Shown piece after piece: positions 48,947 to 60,400 of a DNA stretch of 64,000 nucleotides. The translations under genes and the position numbers were made by a program. The notes under the pieces are model-generated. The model saw nothing but the letters and a program-made list of their open reading frames with translations, was not told where the DNA came from and did not search any database. The stretch's first letter is position 1. Every line of letters starts with the position of its first letter. Source of the stretch: Pseudoscleropodium purum (Eukaryota; Streptophyta; Bryopsida; Hypnales; Brachytheciaceae); contig OZ017795.1 of assembly GCA_963969395.1 (NCBI GenBank), positions 18,352,001 through 18,416,000 of the forward strand. Direction: 5' to 3'.

Positions 48947-51242
48947 AGGGATCGTCTGCTACAACGATGATCTCAACTTTTGTCCGATTAATTTCTAAGG
49001 TTCAGCGCTTAGCAACTCCTTTCCGCGACTTGGTTTTGGAGCAAATAGACTCATATTTTCAGTCTGCGTACCAAGATACGGTCTGTAGAGGTCTGCGTTA
49101 CAGAAAGCGAATAATCTTAGAGATCTCTGGAGTGGAACTGTAGGAGTTGCCAGGCCGACTCCATTACAGACTAGGTATCTGCAACGAGGTTGTAAAGAAT
49201 GAATTCCATATGGGATTTTGAATGCGAAATGGTTCTAGAGCAGAATTACCTGCAGAGTAGCAGTTTTTGATTATTTTTTGAAAGTTTGATTGCCGCATTG
49301 AAGTTACCTATGATGATCTCATTGGTGAAGTCAACAAACGATGTCCTTGTTCGTTTATGGAGGGTTGATAATTCTAGCCCAGGTCTTCACGAACACAGTG
49401 CCTCTAGCAGGCTCTAGTCTGAGTACAATCAAACGATTGCTTACTCGTCGTTGTTCCAAACCACGTGATTCACATTCCTGTGCTTGGGCACAACTCACTT
49501 TCTCGCTTTCCAGGAAACCGGCCATGGATATATTGGCTAGATTGTTTGATGCTTCATCATGAGATGCCAACAAACATGTGAGGCACACAGGAGGTTAGTT
49601 TACGGGAACCCAACTGGGTGTTAATACTTTGCATGGGCAAGATGGAAGCGATGATGGAACTGAAAGTTTTTGCATTACAAAAAACTACAATGAAAAATTG
49701 GAACTGAGATGTAAGGAAATCACTTTTTGTCCCCAATCAGTATTTGTATATTGCGAATGAACGTTGCAAAGCATGATGCTACGTGATTGTAGTTCGTCAA
49801 AGCATACAAGGACTAAGATGGAGGCATAAGTTGCCAAAAAACTGCTATGTTGGTCTTGCATACCAAAACTTGTTATAGGTATGTTCTGGGTCGCAAACAT
49901 ATTTTGGTTCGATTAATCTTCAATTTATGAAGATTTCTTCTATATATGTAGAATTTTTTGTAGAGGATGCGACTTCTAAGCTAGATGGGCAGCTTGCTCT
50001 TCAGCCAAGAACTTGCTTAGGCCTCAATACTCAGCGTCACCCTCCGCATCCATGTACACAAACTAGACACTCTCAAAACTACACTCTAACTACTGTCTTT
50101 GAGGGACAAATGTCCTTCTAGATGCACTCGCATGTGTTTGCGACTTGTCGATGTTGGATCATATGTTCAGACAACACCACATATTGTTTGGATGTGCACA
50201 CATCACACAAGGAATGTTCAATTACAGTGTGTTACAGGAGAGGGTAAAGCGTTGATAGCTTTGCCAATGGTGCATCATTTGGAGCATGTTATGTGATGTA
50301 TACTAGAGAAAGTGATTTTAAAGAGGTCTGGGTGTACCAGATGCCCGTCTTCCTCGTAATTTTCTCCTTTGAAGTTCAGCTCTATGGGCAGGGACATGAG
50401 TGCTTGGATTGGTCTTCGATTCCAGGAGTGCTCGGTCTTGGCATCTGGCAAATACAAACACCAGTGAAATAGCCCATTGAATTAGCTACGAAGTCCATAG
50501 CGGGATTGGCAGATAGCTAAGCTAGTCATCAAGCTCTTCTGAACATGAAAATTTAATAATAAGCTTTACAATGAACAGATATGAATTAGGGTTTCATGGA
50601 ACCTTAACATTTCTTAAATATTAAATATTGTGAAAATTTGTAGAGATGCAACTGTAGAAGCACGGTTACTTGTCTTGCCTACACCCGCTCTTCAATGCTG
50701 ATTGCAATTGTAATGACATCCTGAGATTAAAATACAACCAGTCACTGAGAAAACGTACCTCAAAGATTCACTTAACCTTGCTCCATTTCTAATTGCTTGG
50801 AGTGCGCAATTTCACCAACGAGCAACGACTCAATCGGAAAACCAGCTTTCAAAACTTGAATCCGTTAATTGAAATTACAAGGATTCCAATCACTATATTT
50901 AAAAAAGATGATTCTTGACAATGCAAAGCAGAATACTGACATGCAACCAAAGAGTCTGCGAGGCATGCTGTTTGCAAAAACCTCAAGCATCAGGGTGAAG
51001 TTCAAAGTATTTACATAGAAGGTAGTCCCTATAAACATATAAACATTCAAACTGAAAGTTGAAGAGCAGAAGAACTACAGGAAGGAAAATTGCCATGGGA
51101 AATTTAACAAGCGGACTACTTCAGATTCACCACAATATTCTGCTGACATTTCAGCTTTTGGAGGGAAATTAGTCTCACAATTTATCTGCTCTGTCTTTCA
51201 CACAAAGAGAATTTCACCGCCCCAAGATGCTGAAGCGGAACC
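48947..51242. other. Spacer between membrane-protein and BTB genes
   Basis: Contains the 3' UTR of the + strand gene and, from about 50500, the probable 3' UTR of the - strand BTB gene. Short open frames (48919-49143, 49341-49562, 49927-50121) have no recognisable similarity. Nothing else was seen. Confidence 0.5.
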
Positions 51243-52601
51243 CTAATCCTGAGTCTTGCTCCTAACCGCGTTCGACGAAACTGTGGATTGTGGTTGAAGT
51301 AACTGTGCCTTTCTGGTGACCATCCGTGAGATCCACATCCCGTGAGCCTCCCTCAAGATTCCTCGCTCAGGTTCAATAATTGCTCTCGTCCAAAACTTCT
51401 CCTGCTCCGCTTGCGGTAGAGTCGAGATGATCCTAACACGAACAGCTTTAACATGCTTCTCATCAAGACCCAAGACTTTCTCTCGCAAAAGCCAGCCCCA
51501 GCGCCAGAACAAAGTTGACCTCTGAAAAGAATTTAGAAACAGTTTCCCCTCCAGAACGTCCTCAAAGAGTGCGCAGATGATTGCTGCCCACTTCTTCAAG
51601 TGACTAACCTTTAGAAGACGAGGGTCAGCTTCAAAAGAAGCGAAATAAAGCCTTCGTGCGATATCGCGTAAGTCCTCGCCAAGGAGTATCATGAGTAGTG
51701 CTTGAGCAGCATTAGCCTTTCGTGAAACTTCGAAAAGCCAACACATGTCGGACAACACGCCTTCCATAGCGGAGGCCCTTGCAGGCAAATCATTCAGTTC
51801 TCTTCGGACACGAGTCAAGAGATTAGCCAATGCTTTCGTTAGAACAGCTTGGATGTGCTCCATAACTTCGTCACACACATCCCCAGACTCCACACCAGAC
51901 ATGACAATGTGGAATGCCAGTGCAAATCTTCTGCGGCCGCTGTTTTGACTTGCATGTGCTGCCTCTCCTGACATTGACTCCTCTGGTAAGACACTCCGGA
52001 AGTAGCGGCTGAGCAGATTCTTTGCATTCAAGGAAAGCTTTTCTTGCTGTTCCTCAAGGACCAAGGGCAAGTGATGGAAGCGTGCACTCAACAAGTCAGT
52101 CAGGGAATCAAACGGAACCAAATGCGCAGAACTAAAATACTCGTGGACCAACTTCTCTTCCTCGTCAGACCTGGCTGTTGCTCCCAGGTACTTGACACCA
52201 ATATCCATGACAGCTTGAAAACCGATCTGGTATGCAACTTTCAGGAGCTCAATGCAACACGTCACACTTGCAATTGGCTTGTAAAGGTATTTCATGCGAG
52301 AGGAGTAATCCTCGTGGTACCCCACTCGTGTGTGAATCTCAAGGTGGAATTTTTTAGTCACCTTGGATTGAGCCCAGCTCTCGCTCATGCATGTGCCGAA
52401 GTACGTGCTGCACTGTCGCAATCTGTTGACTTTCGTCTTCACTTGACCTACCTGTTTCCCATGTGCAACTTGAGACGGATCCACACTAGTGTGTCGTCTT
52501 TTGTTGCTGGTGCTTTCTGCTGGGTCCTCCATGCTGGATTTCTTCTTCAAGAAGATGGTGACACGAAGGTCACAATTGGCCACGACCTCACTCGCCGCCA
52601 C
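51243..52601 (-). CDS. BTB/POZ domain-containing protein, At3g05675-like (5' end uncertain)
   Basis: The frame runs from the stop at 51243 leftwards in protein sense to at least 52601 and stays open to about 52678 without an in-frame ATG. Either an upstream exon exists or translation starts at ATG 52532 (MEDPAEST), giving 429 residues. The N-terminal part looks like a degenerate BTB fold: CDLRVTIFLKKK, then a basic linker, then STYFGTCMSESW and LEIHTRVGYHEDY. It is followed by SVTCCIELLKVAYQIGFQ and the helical C-terminal region typical of plant BTB proteins of the At1g63850/At3g05675 group. Such proteins are thought to be substrate adaptors for CUL3 ubiquitin ligases. The specific target is unknown. 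Single coding exon as far as seen. Confidence 0.75.
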   Translation of the reverse strand: MAASEVVANCDLRVTIFLKKKSSMEDPAESTSNKRRHTSVDPSQVAHGKQVGQVKTKVNRLRQCSTYFGTCMSESWAQSKVTKKFHLEIHTRVGYHEDYSSRMKYLYKPIASVTCCIELLKVAYQIGFQAVMDIGVKYLGATARSDEEEKLVHEYFSSAHLVPFDSLTDLLSARFHHLPLVLEEQQEKLSLNAKNLLSRYFRSVLPEESMSGEAAHASQNSGRRRFALAFHIVMSGVESGDVCDEVMEHIQAVLTKALANLLTRVRRELNDLPARASAMEGVLSDMCWLFEVSRKANAAQALLMILLGEDLRDIARRLYFASFEADPRLLKVSHLKKWAAIICALFEDVLEGKLFLNSFQRSTLFWRWGWLLREKVLGLDEKHVKAVRVRIISTLPQAEQEKFWTRAIIEPERGILREAHGMWISRMVTRKAQLLQPQSTVSSNAVRSKTQD

Positions 52602-52678
52602 CTCTTGCGTAACTTTGAATCTTCTCTCAACGGAAGGCTCGCAAACGGGGACTCTGCTGGTACTCGGCAGTTTTTGAA

Positions 52679-54707
52679 ATTAAAGTCCTCAACGAAATTG
52701 CTCACAGTTTATAGAACCCTGCCTGCTGATCGAGAAGCTCTCAAAAGAACGTGAAGAGAGACCTTCGATCTGGTCACTAGAATCACGTCTTCTAACTCAA
52801 AATGGCGGCTTCTGAACTGATCAGTTTGAGTTAGTTAGTTGGCCATTTGAATGTCAAGTTCGTTAACATGGTGAAATCTCAGGAAATTGGCATTTTCCCT
52901 GCTAGAAGGATAATTATGTGGAGCCTCAGCTCCGGGCTTCTCCTAGTATTTTGAGCTTCAAGCACCTGTCGTGACTGTCAGCTTGATCGAGATATAATTG
53001 TGAAATGATGTTCAATCAGTGAGGACATGAATTGATCTTCATACGGCCGCAACAATGCATCAAATTTCAATTGGAAATTATCACCCTTAGGATATACCGG
53101 ATATGGGCTTGCAGGGAAGACAGTCTATATATTGAATTATGTCAAGCCATCATGTTAGCAGAGTGTCTACTCAATTAATTATGTGACGTTGCCCCTTCAT
53201 GACACAACCACCTTTAATCCTGAAGCGTCGAGACTCATTGCAGAAGTGAAACGAGGTCAGGAAAGTGGAAAGATTTGCAAGACCGCTGTACACAAATCGG
53301 TGCTGTGCATAGAGGAAGTAAATTGTAGGATCTTTGAGTTCAACGTCGAAATATTTTGTAGCTGCAATATCGTAGAAGAAAACAAAAGCTTTTTTGCAAA
53401 TCATGAGGTTTGACCATGAGAATTGAGGCGTTGACCTTCTTGGGCAGGTGCTCAGTTCGGAAGAGATTATGTCACAACAGACAATTAATTGCTTGGAAAA
53501 TTACGAGGAAATTTGCCATGCGTAGAGCATGATGATAAGAACCAGGATACAAATTCCTCAGGAATGCTTTTGCCAGGTAATTGAAAAAATGCACCTTGCA
53601 ATCTACATGTCTTCGAAAGAGCTGACCGCATCCCGTACACATGACCCACTCACGAATATGTGAGCATATTTCTAGCGTGCCCACACTCATAGAAGCTACA
53701 ACTAAGTTTAGATTAGTGTTTTCTAACATTGAACATGATGTCATTGTACTCAAAGCTTCCGTCATATTCTGTGTTCGTCGCCGCATTGGAGATCGCACAT
53801 TCTATTGTAGCAAACGGTAATCTACATTCCTCTCTTCCTGTGACGTAGCGTATTGCTCAACGACAGTGCACGTCCCGATCGCTTTGAACATCACAATGCA
53901 TTCATTGTCTTGATTCAGTTCAATGCTTTTTAGCTTATCACGAATGACTGCCCAAAGATTTATTCTAAGCAGCATGTGCTCAAAAAAGTGGCAATCCATC
54001 ACATATAGCTTAACTTATAGCTATATAGCTAGCGATCTGGCATGGCTTACCTCACCCAAGCGACCCGTCGATCGGCCCGAATTAATAAAGCAAGTATTGC
54101 ATGAGAAAATGTATGCTCAACCCCATTCCATCCTGGATTGCTTCCACAGATGAGACCACGGATTCAAATAATTCGATCTGCTCTAGACGACCTAGCCCGA
54201 AAGAGAAACATTGGTTGTCTAGCTTGAATCGAAGAAAAACTTCAGAATTGGCTGCTTGCCGGCCATTTTTCACGTTGTATGCTACAAGGGTTGGTTCAGC
54301 AGAGCGATGAGCAGTCCCTAGTATGGTCTCGGTGGTAGAGCGATGAGCAGCTGATGGATTCGTGTAGGTAGTAGGGAAGGCTGGGCCATATTTCAAACAG
54401 GTTTTCTTCACATTGAGTTATTGATAATCTAAAGTCAATGACAACTCGCCAACTCCCGAGGCCATGCCATCAACTTAATGACTTCGCACTTATTGCACTT
54501 GGTCTCGGTGGTTTGCAATCTGATCGACATTAAAAGTTCACCGGTCACAAGGTTCTTCACATTTTTGATCTACTAGTTAGATCCCGGAAACGATCATCGT
54601 CGCCGCTCGTTTGCTGCACATCCTTACGGTCAATATATCTAGCTAGTTTGCTTGCAATTAATTGCCACGTTGTACCCGGTTGTCCGAAGCGCTAGCTAGC
54701 AAGCAAG
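52679..54707. other. Upstream region shared by divergent BTB gene and small ORF
   Basis: Two minus-strand stretches have extended open reading (54411-54082, and 54002-53472 interrupted by one TAG at about 53804-53802), but neither shows a domain I know. Near 54300-54350 the word 'agagcgatgagcag' is duplicated. It is probably promoter and possible 5' UTR DNA, with a degraded gene as the alternative. Confidence 0.4.
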
Positions 54708-55151
54708 ATGGGCAAGGTATCGACGAAGCCAGAGAACACCAGTGACACTCTAGAAGAACGGCGCGAACAGAGCCAGGAGTTACAGGACTTACAGCACGGA
54801 CTATCCCAAAATGCACAGCCGAACACTGTCCCCACTGTGCCCCTGAAGAGCGCATTGAAGAAAAACAAAGCGTGGTTTATGGTCAGAGACGACTCAGAGG
54901 AAAAGAAAGAAGTGCGATTTAATTTGGCAGATTTGGAGATGAGAGACGACGAGGATACCATGTCGCCTCCGGCACCAGGCTATGGCGTCAAGTTTCTGGA
55001 AACGCACATTTGGCCGGGCCGTGATGTCGATCAAGCCGAAGTGGCTGACGACGCACCTGTTCTTCTTGACGCCGCTAACTCTCCTGACGCCGTTAACACT
55101 CCAGTCGCCGCTAACTCGCCAGACGCCGCTAACTCAGAGTGCAAGGTCTGA
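54708..55151 (+). CDS. Small acidic orphan protein with PP1-docking-like motif
   Basis: 147 codons from ATG 54708 in a good context (caagATGgg). No known domain. The N-terminal half is hydrophilic (EERREQSQELQDLQ). The middle has PLKSALKKNK and, about 25 residues on, KKEVRFNLADLE. K-E-V-R-F fits the [RK]-x-[VI]-x-[FW] docking motif of PP1-binding proteins, and SALK resembles the SILK motif that often precedes it. The C-terminus is a short repeat of A-N-S/T-P-D-A-V/A units. Composition is biased but codon use looks coding, and GC is above that of the flanks. Without a homologue it stays hypothetical. It could instead be one exon of a larger gene. Confidence 0.5.
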   Translation: MGKVSTKPENTSDTLEERREQSQELQDLQHGLSQNAQPNTVPTVPLKSALKKNKAWFMVRDDSEEKKEVRFNLADLEMRDDEDTMSPPAPGYGVKFLETHIWPGRDVDQAEVADDAPVLLDAANSPDAVNTPVAANSPDAANSECKV

Positions 55152-57457
55152 GCCTTCAGTGAAGGAGTTTAGTTTTAGCTTTGTCTTGAATTAATTGCTG
55201 AATATTTGTCAACCTGAAACGTCAATTTTACTGTGCTAGGCATTTTCCAACTTGAAACTTCAGTCACAAATGATGCGATGGACATTTTTTGGCCAATGAA
55301 TGATAAAGAATCTCTCCATGGAAGACAAAAGTGCAACTCTTCATCCTTAGAATTTTGTGTGAAAAGGGGAGGTTTTCTATAATAGTTTGACTTCCAATGA
55401 GTACTTTTGCTTCTTTTTTTTAAGTCAACAATTCTCATGGTATGTAAATAATTGATTTCCACAAAGACTAGCTTGTTGTTTAAGGGTTTAATTGGTGAAA
55501 CTCCACTACTTTGTCATTTTTTGGGACCCTCTAGTCCTCCACTAGAGTGGATTATTTTAATTCTATTATACCAATCTTAGTTTTTATTGCTTTATTTAGT
55601 GTGCAGATGTATGTCAAAATTTTGGTGCTTAGAATGGCGTTAGTTTAACGAAATTTGGGTATTACTAAACTAATTATGTTGTATTCAAGTGATTAGAATA
55701 GAGTAGAGGAAAAATTTGTATAATTTAAATAGGTTAGATTCAAAGGGACATTAAAGTATCACCTTGTACACATTTATTACACCTTATGAGCTAAAGTGTT
55801 TTTCAAGTACAACTTTAAGAATAATGATATATTAAATATGGTTGAAATTCATAGTGAGGTTCATTCTACATATATATTAAATTAGGTTGTTTGTTTTCTT
55901 TAGTTTGTTATGGTAAGATCTTGAAATCCGTATATCTTCTAATCACATTCTTGAAATTCCTATGTGAGGAGGGATGCATGAACTTTGTTTCATAGCTTTT
56001 CAACTCATGACATAAATATATTGAAATTCAAAGTTTTTATGAATTAAAAAAATTTTAATTTTTTTTAATTTTTAATTTTTTTTCTATTTGTAGCAATAAC
56101 ACAAGGTATACCAGTATTTATGAGTTTCAACCATATTAGTCTACTCTAGGCCATTGCCACAATGTAATAAAAGTAAAGCAAAAGTAATGTTCTAATATTC
56201 TAATTCATAAAAACTTTGAATTTCAATATCTTTCACATTGTAAGTTGAAATGCCACAAAACAAAGCCCATGAATCCCTCCTAGTTGAGAGCTTTCCAATG
56301 ATCTTAGGAATGCAACTCAGGAATAGACACCTCTAAAGATCTCACTGTAACAAACAAATCAAATCAAAGAAAATAAACAAACTCATTTTAATGATTGAAT
56401 CATAATGACCCTTTAACAAATGTATATTCATTTGATTATCCATTACTATAACCATATCCACCTTCACAATTAGTATTTGAATTGTAAAATTGTCTTTCTC
56501 CTTTTGCATTGGTAAGGGGAGATGTTTTTTTTTTCTCTATTCCAAGGACAAAGACTATGGCATGAATTCTGGTTTCTGAATCCTAGTTTCCAAATCCTGT
56601 ACAACCGCATTCACATTGCACAACGAGGTTAAAATTTATCAATGAATTAATGTAACTATTTACCGAGTGCAGAACCTCATGGTTATATCGCTCTTGTTTT
56701 ATTAGTTTCCATTTACTATTTACCTAGTCCAGAACCTCATGGTTACATCGCTCTTGTTTTATTAGTTTCCATTCATTGCAATGGGTTTGAAGAACGTCGA
56801 AACGAAAGAGCCGATACGCAAAAGAAACCGACATCACACTGGGAAGAAGCCAAAAAAGAGATCCTGTACCGTTACATCCCGCTGGTCCGGTCCGGTTATT
56901 TGTGTCAAGTCCGGGTATCAAGAGCTGGAGACAATGGCTATGGCAATCAGCTTCTGCGACCTTCGCGGCTTGTGCGACTTGAGCTTCCGGCGACTCGCTG
57001 GACTCGAGCACGCCTGATAATTTTTCAACACTGCGTATTTTCGAAGAACGGCGTCTCGATTGCAGTAGTCCGTCGCACTGACCATCTTCTCATTGATCTT
57101 GTGCACTTGAGATCATCTTCGATGCAGGTGAGTGGAGGTTGGATTTTGGAATTGACATCTTTTCAATGGTTGCACAAGATCTTTCCAAGTTCTCAATCGC
57201 ATTGAGTCTTGATGTCTTATTTCGGGCGACGGTGATGCTTTTCGGGATCATGTAGTTCGGCATTAGGCAAGATGCGTGCGAGAGAGAAAGATTGCTGCTG
57301 CTTGTGTGTGAACGGTGGGACTCTGTGATTTGAAGGTCGAGAGATTAGGGCGGGAGTGGCGATGGAGTGCACAGAGGATGTGCGAGGGATCCGCGGAGAG
57401 ATGAAGAAGTGTCTGTAAAGTTTTGTTGGCGTTGGTGAGATCGGGGTGTTGACGGGC
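55152..57457. other. Intergenic DNA and GNOM-like 5' region
   Basis: AT-rich to about 56600, then GC-richer leader. It contains the 60-bp tandem duplication (56655-56774). A 78-codon frame from ATG 56781 (MGLKNVETKEPIRKRN) begins six bases after the second repeat copy. It has no recognisable similarity and could be an upstream ORF or noise. A run of short words around 57200-57450 leads to the GNOM-like ATG. Confidence 0.5.
56655..56774. repeat. Tandem duplication, 2 x 60 bp, upstream of the GNOM-like gene
   Basis: 'actatttaccgagtgcagaa' to 'ttagtttccattt' is repeated directly with only a few substitutions (56655-56714 and 56715-56774). It lies about 0.7 kb before the GNOM-like start codon, so it may duplicate a promoter or leader element. 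Confidence 0.9.
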
Positions 57458-60400
57458 ATGGGCCGATCTACGCAAAACCCTAGCATGAGCATGGAGGGAG
57501 TGGGGGCGGGGGCAGGGGCAGGAATGGAGGGATACAACAGGCGGAGCGGCGGGGCGTTGGCGTGCATGGTGAACGCGGAGGTCTGTTCAGTGCTGGCCGT
57601 GATGCGGCGGAATGCGCGATGGGCGGGGCGGTACATGGCGAGTGACGATCAAATGGAGCATCCGCTCATCAGGTCTCTCAAGAGCCTCCGGCGTCGTGTG
57701 TTCTCCTGGCAGCAGCAGTCGTGGCAGAGCATCAACCCGGACTACTATCTCACTCCTTTTCTCGATGTCATTCGGTCGGATGAAACCGGGGCTCAGATCA
57801 CCGGAATCGCTCTCTCGGCCGTCTACAAGATTATCACTCTGGAGGTTTTTAATGTCAAAACCGCTCACGTTGAGATGGCCATGCATAAGATTGTCGATGC
57901 TGTCACGAGCTGCAGGTTTGAGGTCACCGACCCTGCCTCAGAGGAGGTCGTTCTCATGAAGATTTTACAGGTAATATAGTTTCCCGTTCTCCGTTTCTAG
58001 TGCAGAACCCTAGACATTGGCATATGAGTGATTTTGTACTTCCGGGTCTTGCAGATCATTCTGCGCTATCTGCATTGTACATTTTCGTCATGTATTCCTT
58101 CGCACAGGGGATGATTTCGAGGTATTCAAATAATTTCATCTAATGGTGGTTGGCGCAGATTAGATAATCATAGTATTGTTATCTGATGGGAGTGAGGGGG
58201 TCGTCATTGAACACTTGCCTGAACGTTTTCAAGGGCCTAGCCTACAGATCACTCATTTATGCTGAATGTGTTCGCATAGTTTTGCAGTCAGGGGCTAGTA
58301 GCATACAGACAGGATTTCTCCGACAGGATTCAATCGATTCTTAAACCTCCACTTGCTTTCTGTCATCAACTACCAAGTTTTGGTTGAGTAGTCCTTACTT
58401 TCTGGCGTACATTACCAAACATAACTTGATCAGAGGTGGACGAATTTGATCTATTTGAGTTTCTTTTCTTGTCGATACGAGCCTATGATATTGTTGTGCA
58501 CGGAACCTATACTTTCCGGGTTTCAACGTATCCTTTGACTTTCAGTACGACGTTGTGGTTTGCCTACTAGTCGCCTGAATGAAACCGTCTTTACATAGCT
58601 TTTCAACAAGTTCATCACGCTACGTCAACTCGTTTCTATGTAATCTAGTGTGTTCGCTTACACCTGGTCGTCTCGTCCTATCAACGCAGGTACTGCAAGC
58701 ATGCATGAAGAGCAGAGCAGGTGCCGTTTTGAGCAATCGTGATGTATGCACTGTTTTGAACACGACTTTCCGGGTGGTTCACCAAGCTGGCAGCAAGGGA
58801 GAGCTTTTGCAACGCACAGCACGCCATTCAATGCATGAGCTTGTCCGCGCTGTCTTTTCTCACCTCTCATCTTTGGAAGCAACCACTGCTCTTATTGCTC
58901 TTCCCGGCATCAGCCCCGAGTCTACATCTAATGGTGCAGTCTATGTAAGTGTTTGCTCGCCAGTCATTTTCAACATGGAGCTCAGAGGGGCTGAACGTGT
59001 GAGTCAAATCACATTCTATGCATGGATAATTATATAGGCATCAAGCTTCAATAGTGTGGTTTTGGTATTAATGACTGTCGTCTTAACAGGACAAGTCTGC
59101 ATTAATCGTGGGAAATCAAGTATCTGGTAACGGAGATCTGTCGGACTTTGAAGGGGTTGAGCCTCCAAGTGCAGACGCTTCGGAAGAGGGAGCTAGCAGG
59201 CATTCTTATTCTGGGAAAAGGGATGAAGGAAATTCTAGAAGTGTTGTGGTCACTGAACATACTACGATTATTGAACCCTACGGTATACCGGCCATGGTTG
59301 AGATATTCAGTTTTTTATGTTCACTCTTGAACATAGTGGACCCCCAGAGCCCGGGTCAAGCTTTACTGGCCAGTGATGAAGACGTGCCTCACTTCGCGCT
59401 TCTGCTTATTAATTCCTCAATAGAGCTTGGAGGAGAGTCCTTCGGCCGCCACCCCAAGCTGCTTGCCTTGATCCAAGATGAACTGTTCAGGAATCTGATG
59501 TTGATGGGGCTATCACCTAACCCTTTGGTTCTGTCAATGGTTTGTGGAATTGTTTTGAATCTGTATCATCATCTCCGTAGTGCCGTGAAGCTTCAATTGG
59601 AGGCTTTCTTCTCCTATGTCTTGATTCGACTTGCATCAGGCAAGCATGGAGCAACTCATCAGCAACAAGAAGTGGCCATGGAGGCGCTTGTTGACTTCTG
59701 TCGGCAGCCCGCTTTTATGCCCGAGATGTATTCAAACTTTGACTGTGACATCACTCTTGGCAACACTTTTGAGGATCTGGGGAACTTGCTTTCGAAGAGT
59801 GCCTTCCCCGTTAATTGCCCTTTATCAGCGATGCATGTACTAGCGCTGGAAGGCATTCTTGCAGTTGTCCACAGCATGGCTGACAGGGTTGACTCTGCAT
59901 CTCCAGCACTTACATCCAGCACTCTATCAGGAATCATGGTAGCGGAGAACCAGGACTACATCCCGTTCTGGACATTGAAGTGTGAGAGTTACCAAGATCC
60001 AGCGAGCTGGATTGAGTATGTGAAGCATCAGAAGTATATCAAACGCCGACTCATGATTGGCGCCGACCACTTCAACAGAGATCCAAAGAAGGGACTGGAG
60101 TTTCTTCAAGGCATTCGATTGCTTCCTGCGAAACTGGACCCCAAGAGCGTAGCTTGCTTCTTCAGGTAATTCAGCCTTCTTTAATGTAATAGCCTTCTTC
60201 AGCAAATTGCACTTGATGAGCTACTTATCTGACTCGATTGGAATGCTAGTTAATTCGGAAGATGAGATTGTATACGATCAATGTTGATTCATATTAGGAG
60301 AACACTCTTTCCTTCTGCAGATTTTGGCCACTCACGTAGGATATCTCAGCATTTCTTAGAACACTTGCAGCCTAACTGCAACTTGATGGAGGATGTTCTG

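Noticed and set aside
52044..52754. 236-codon open frame on the + strand
   Set aside because: Antisense to the BTB gene, which has family-like sequence. The + frame shows no recognisable domain.
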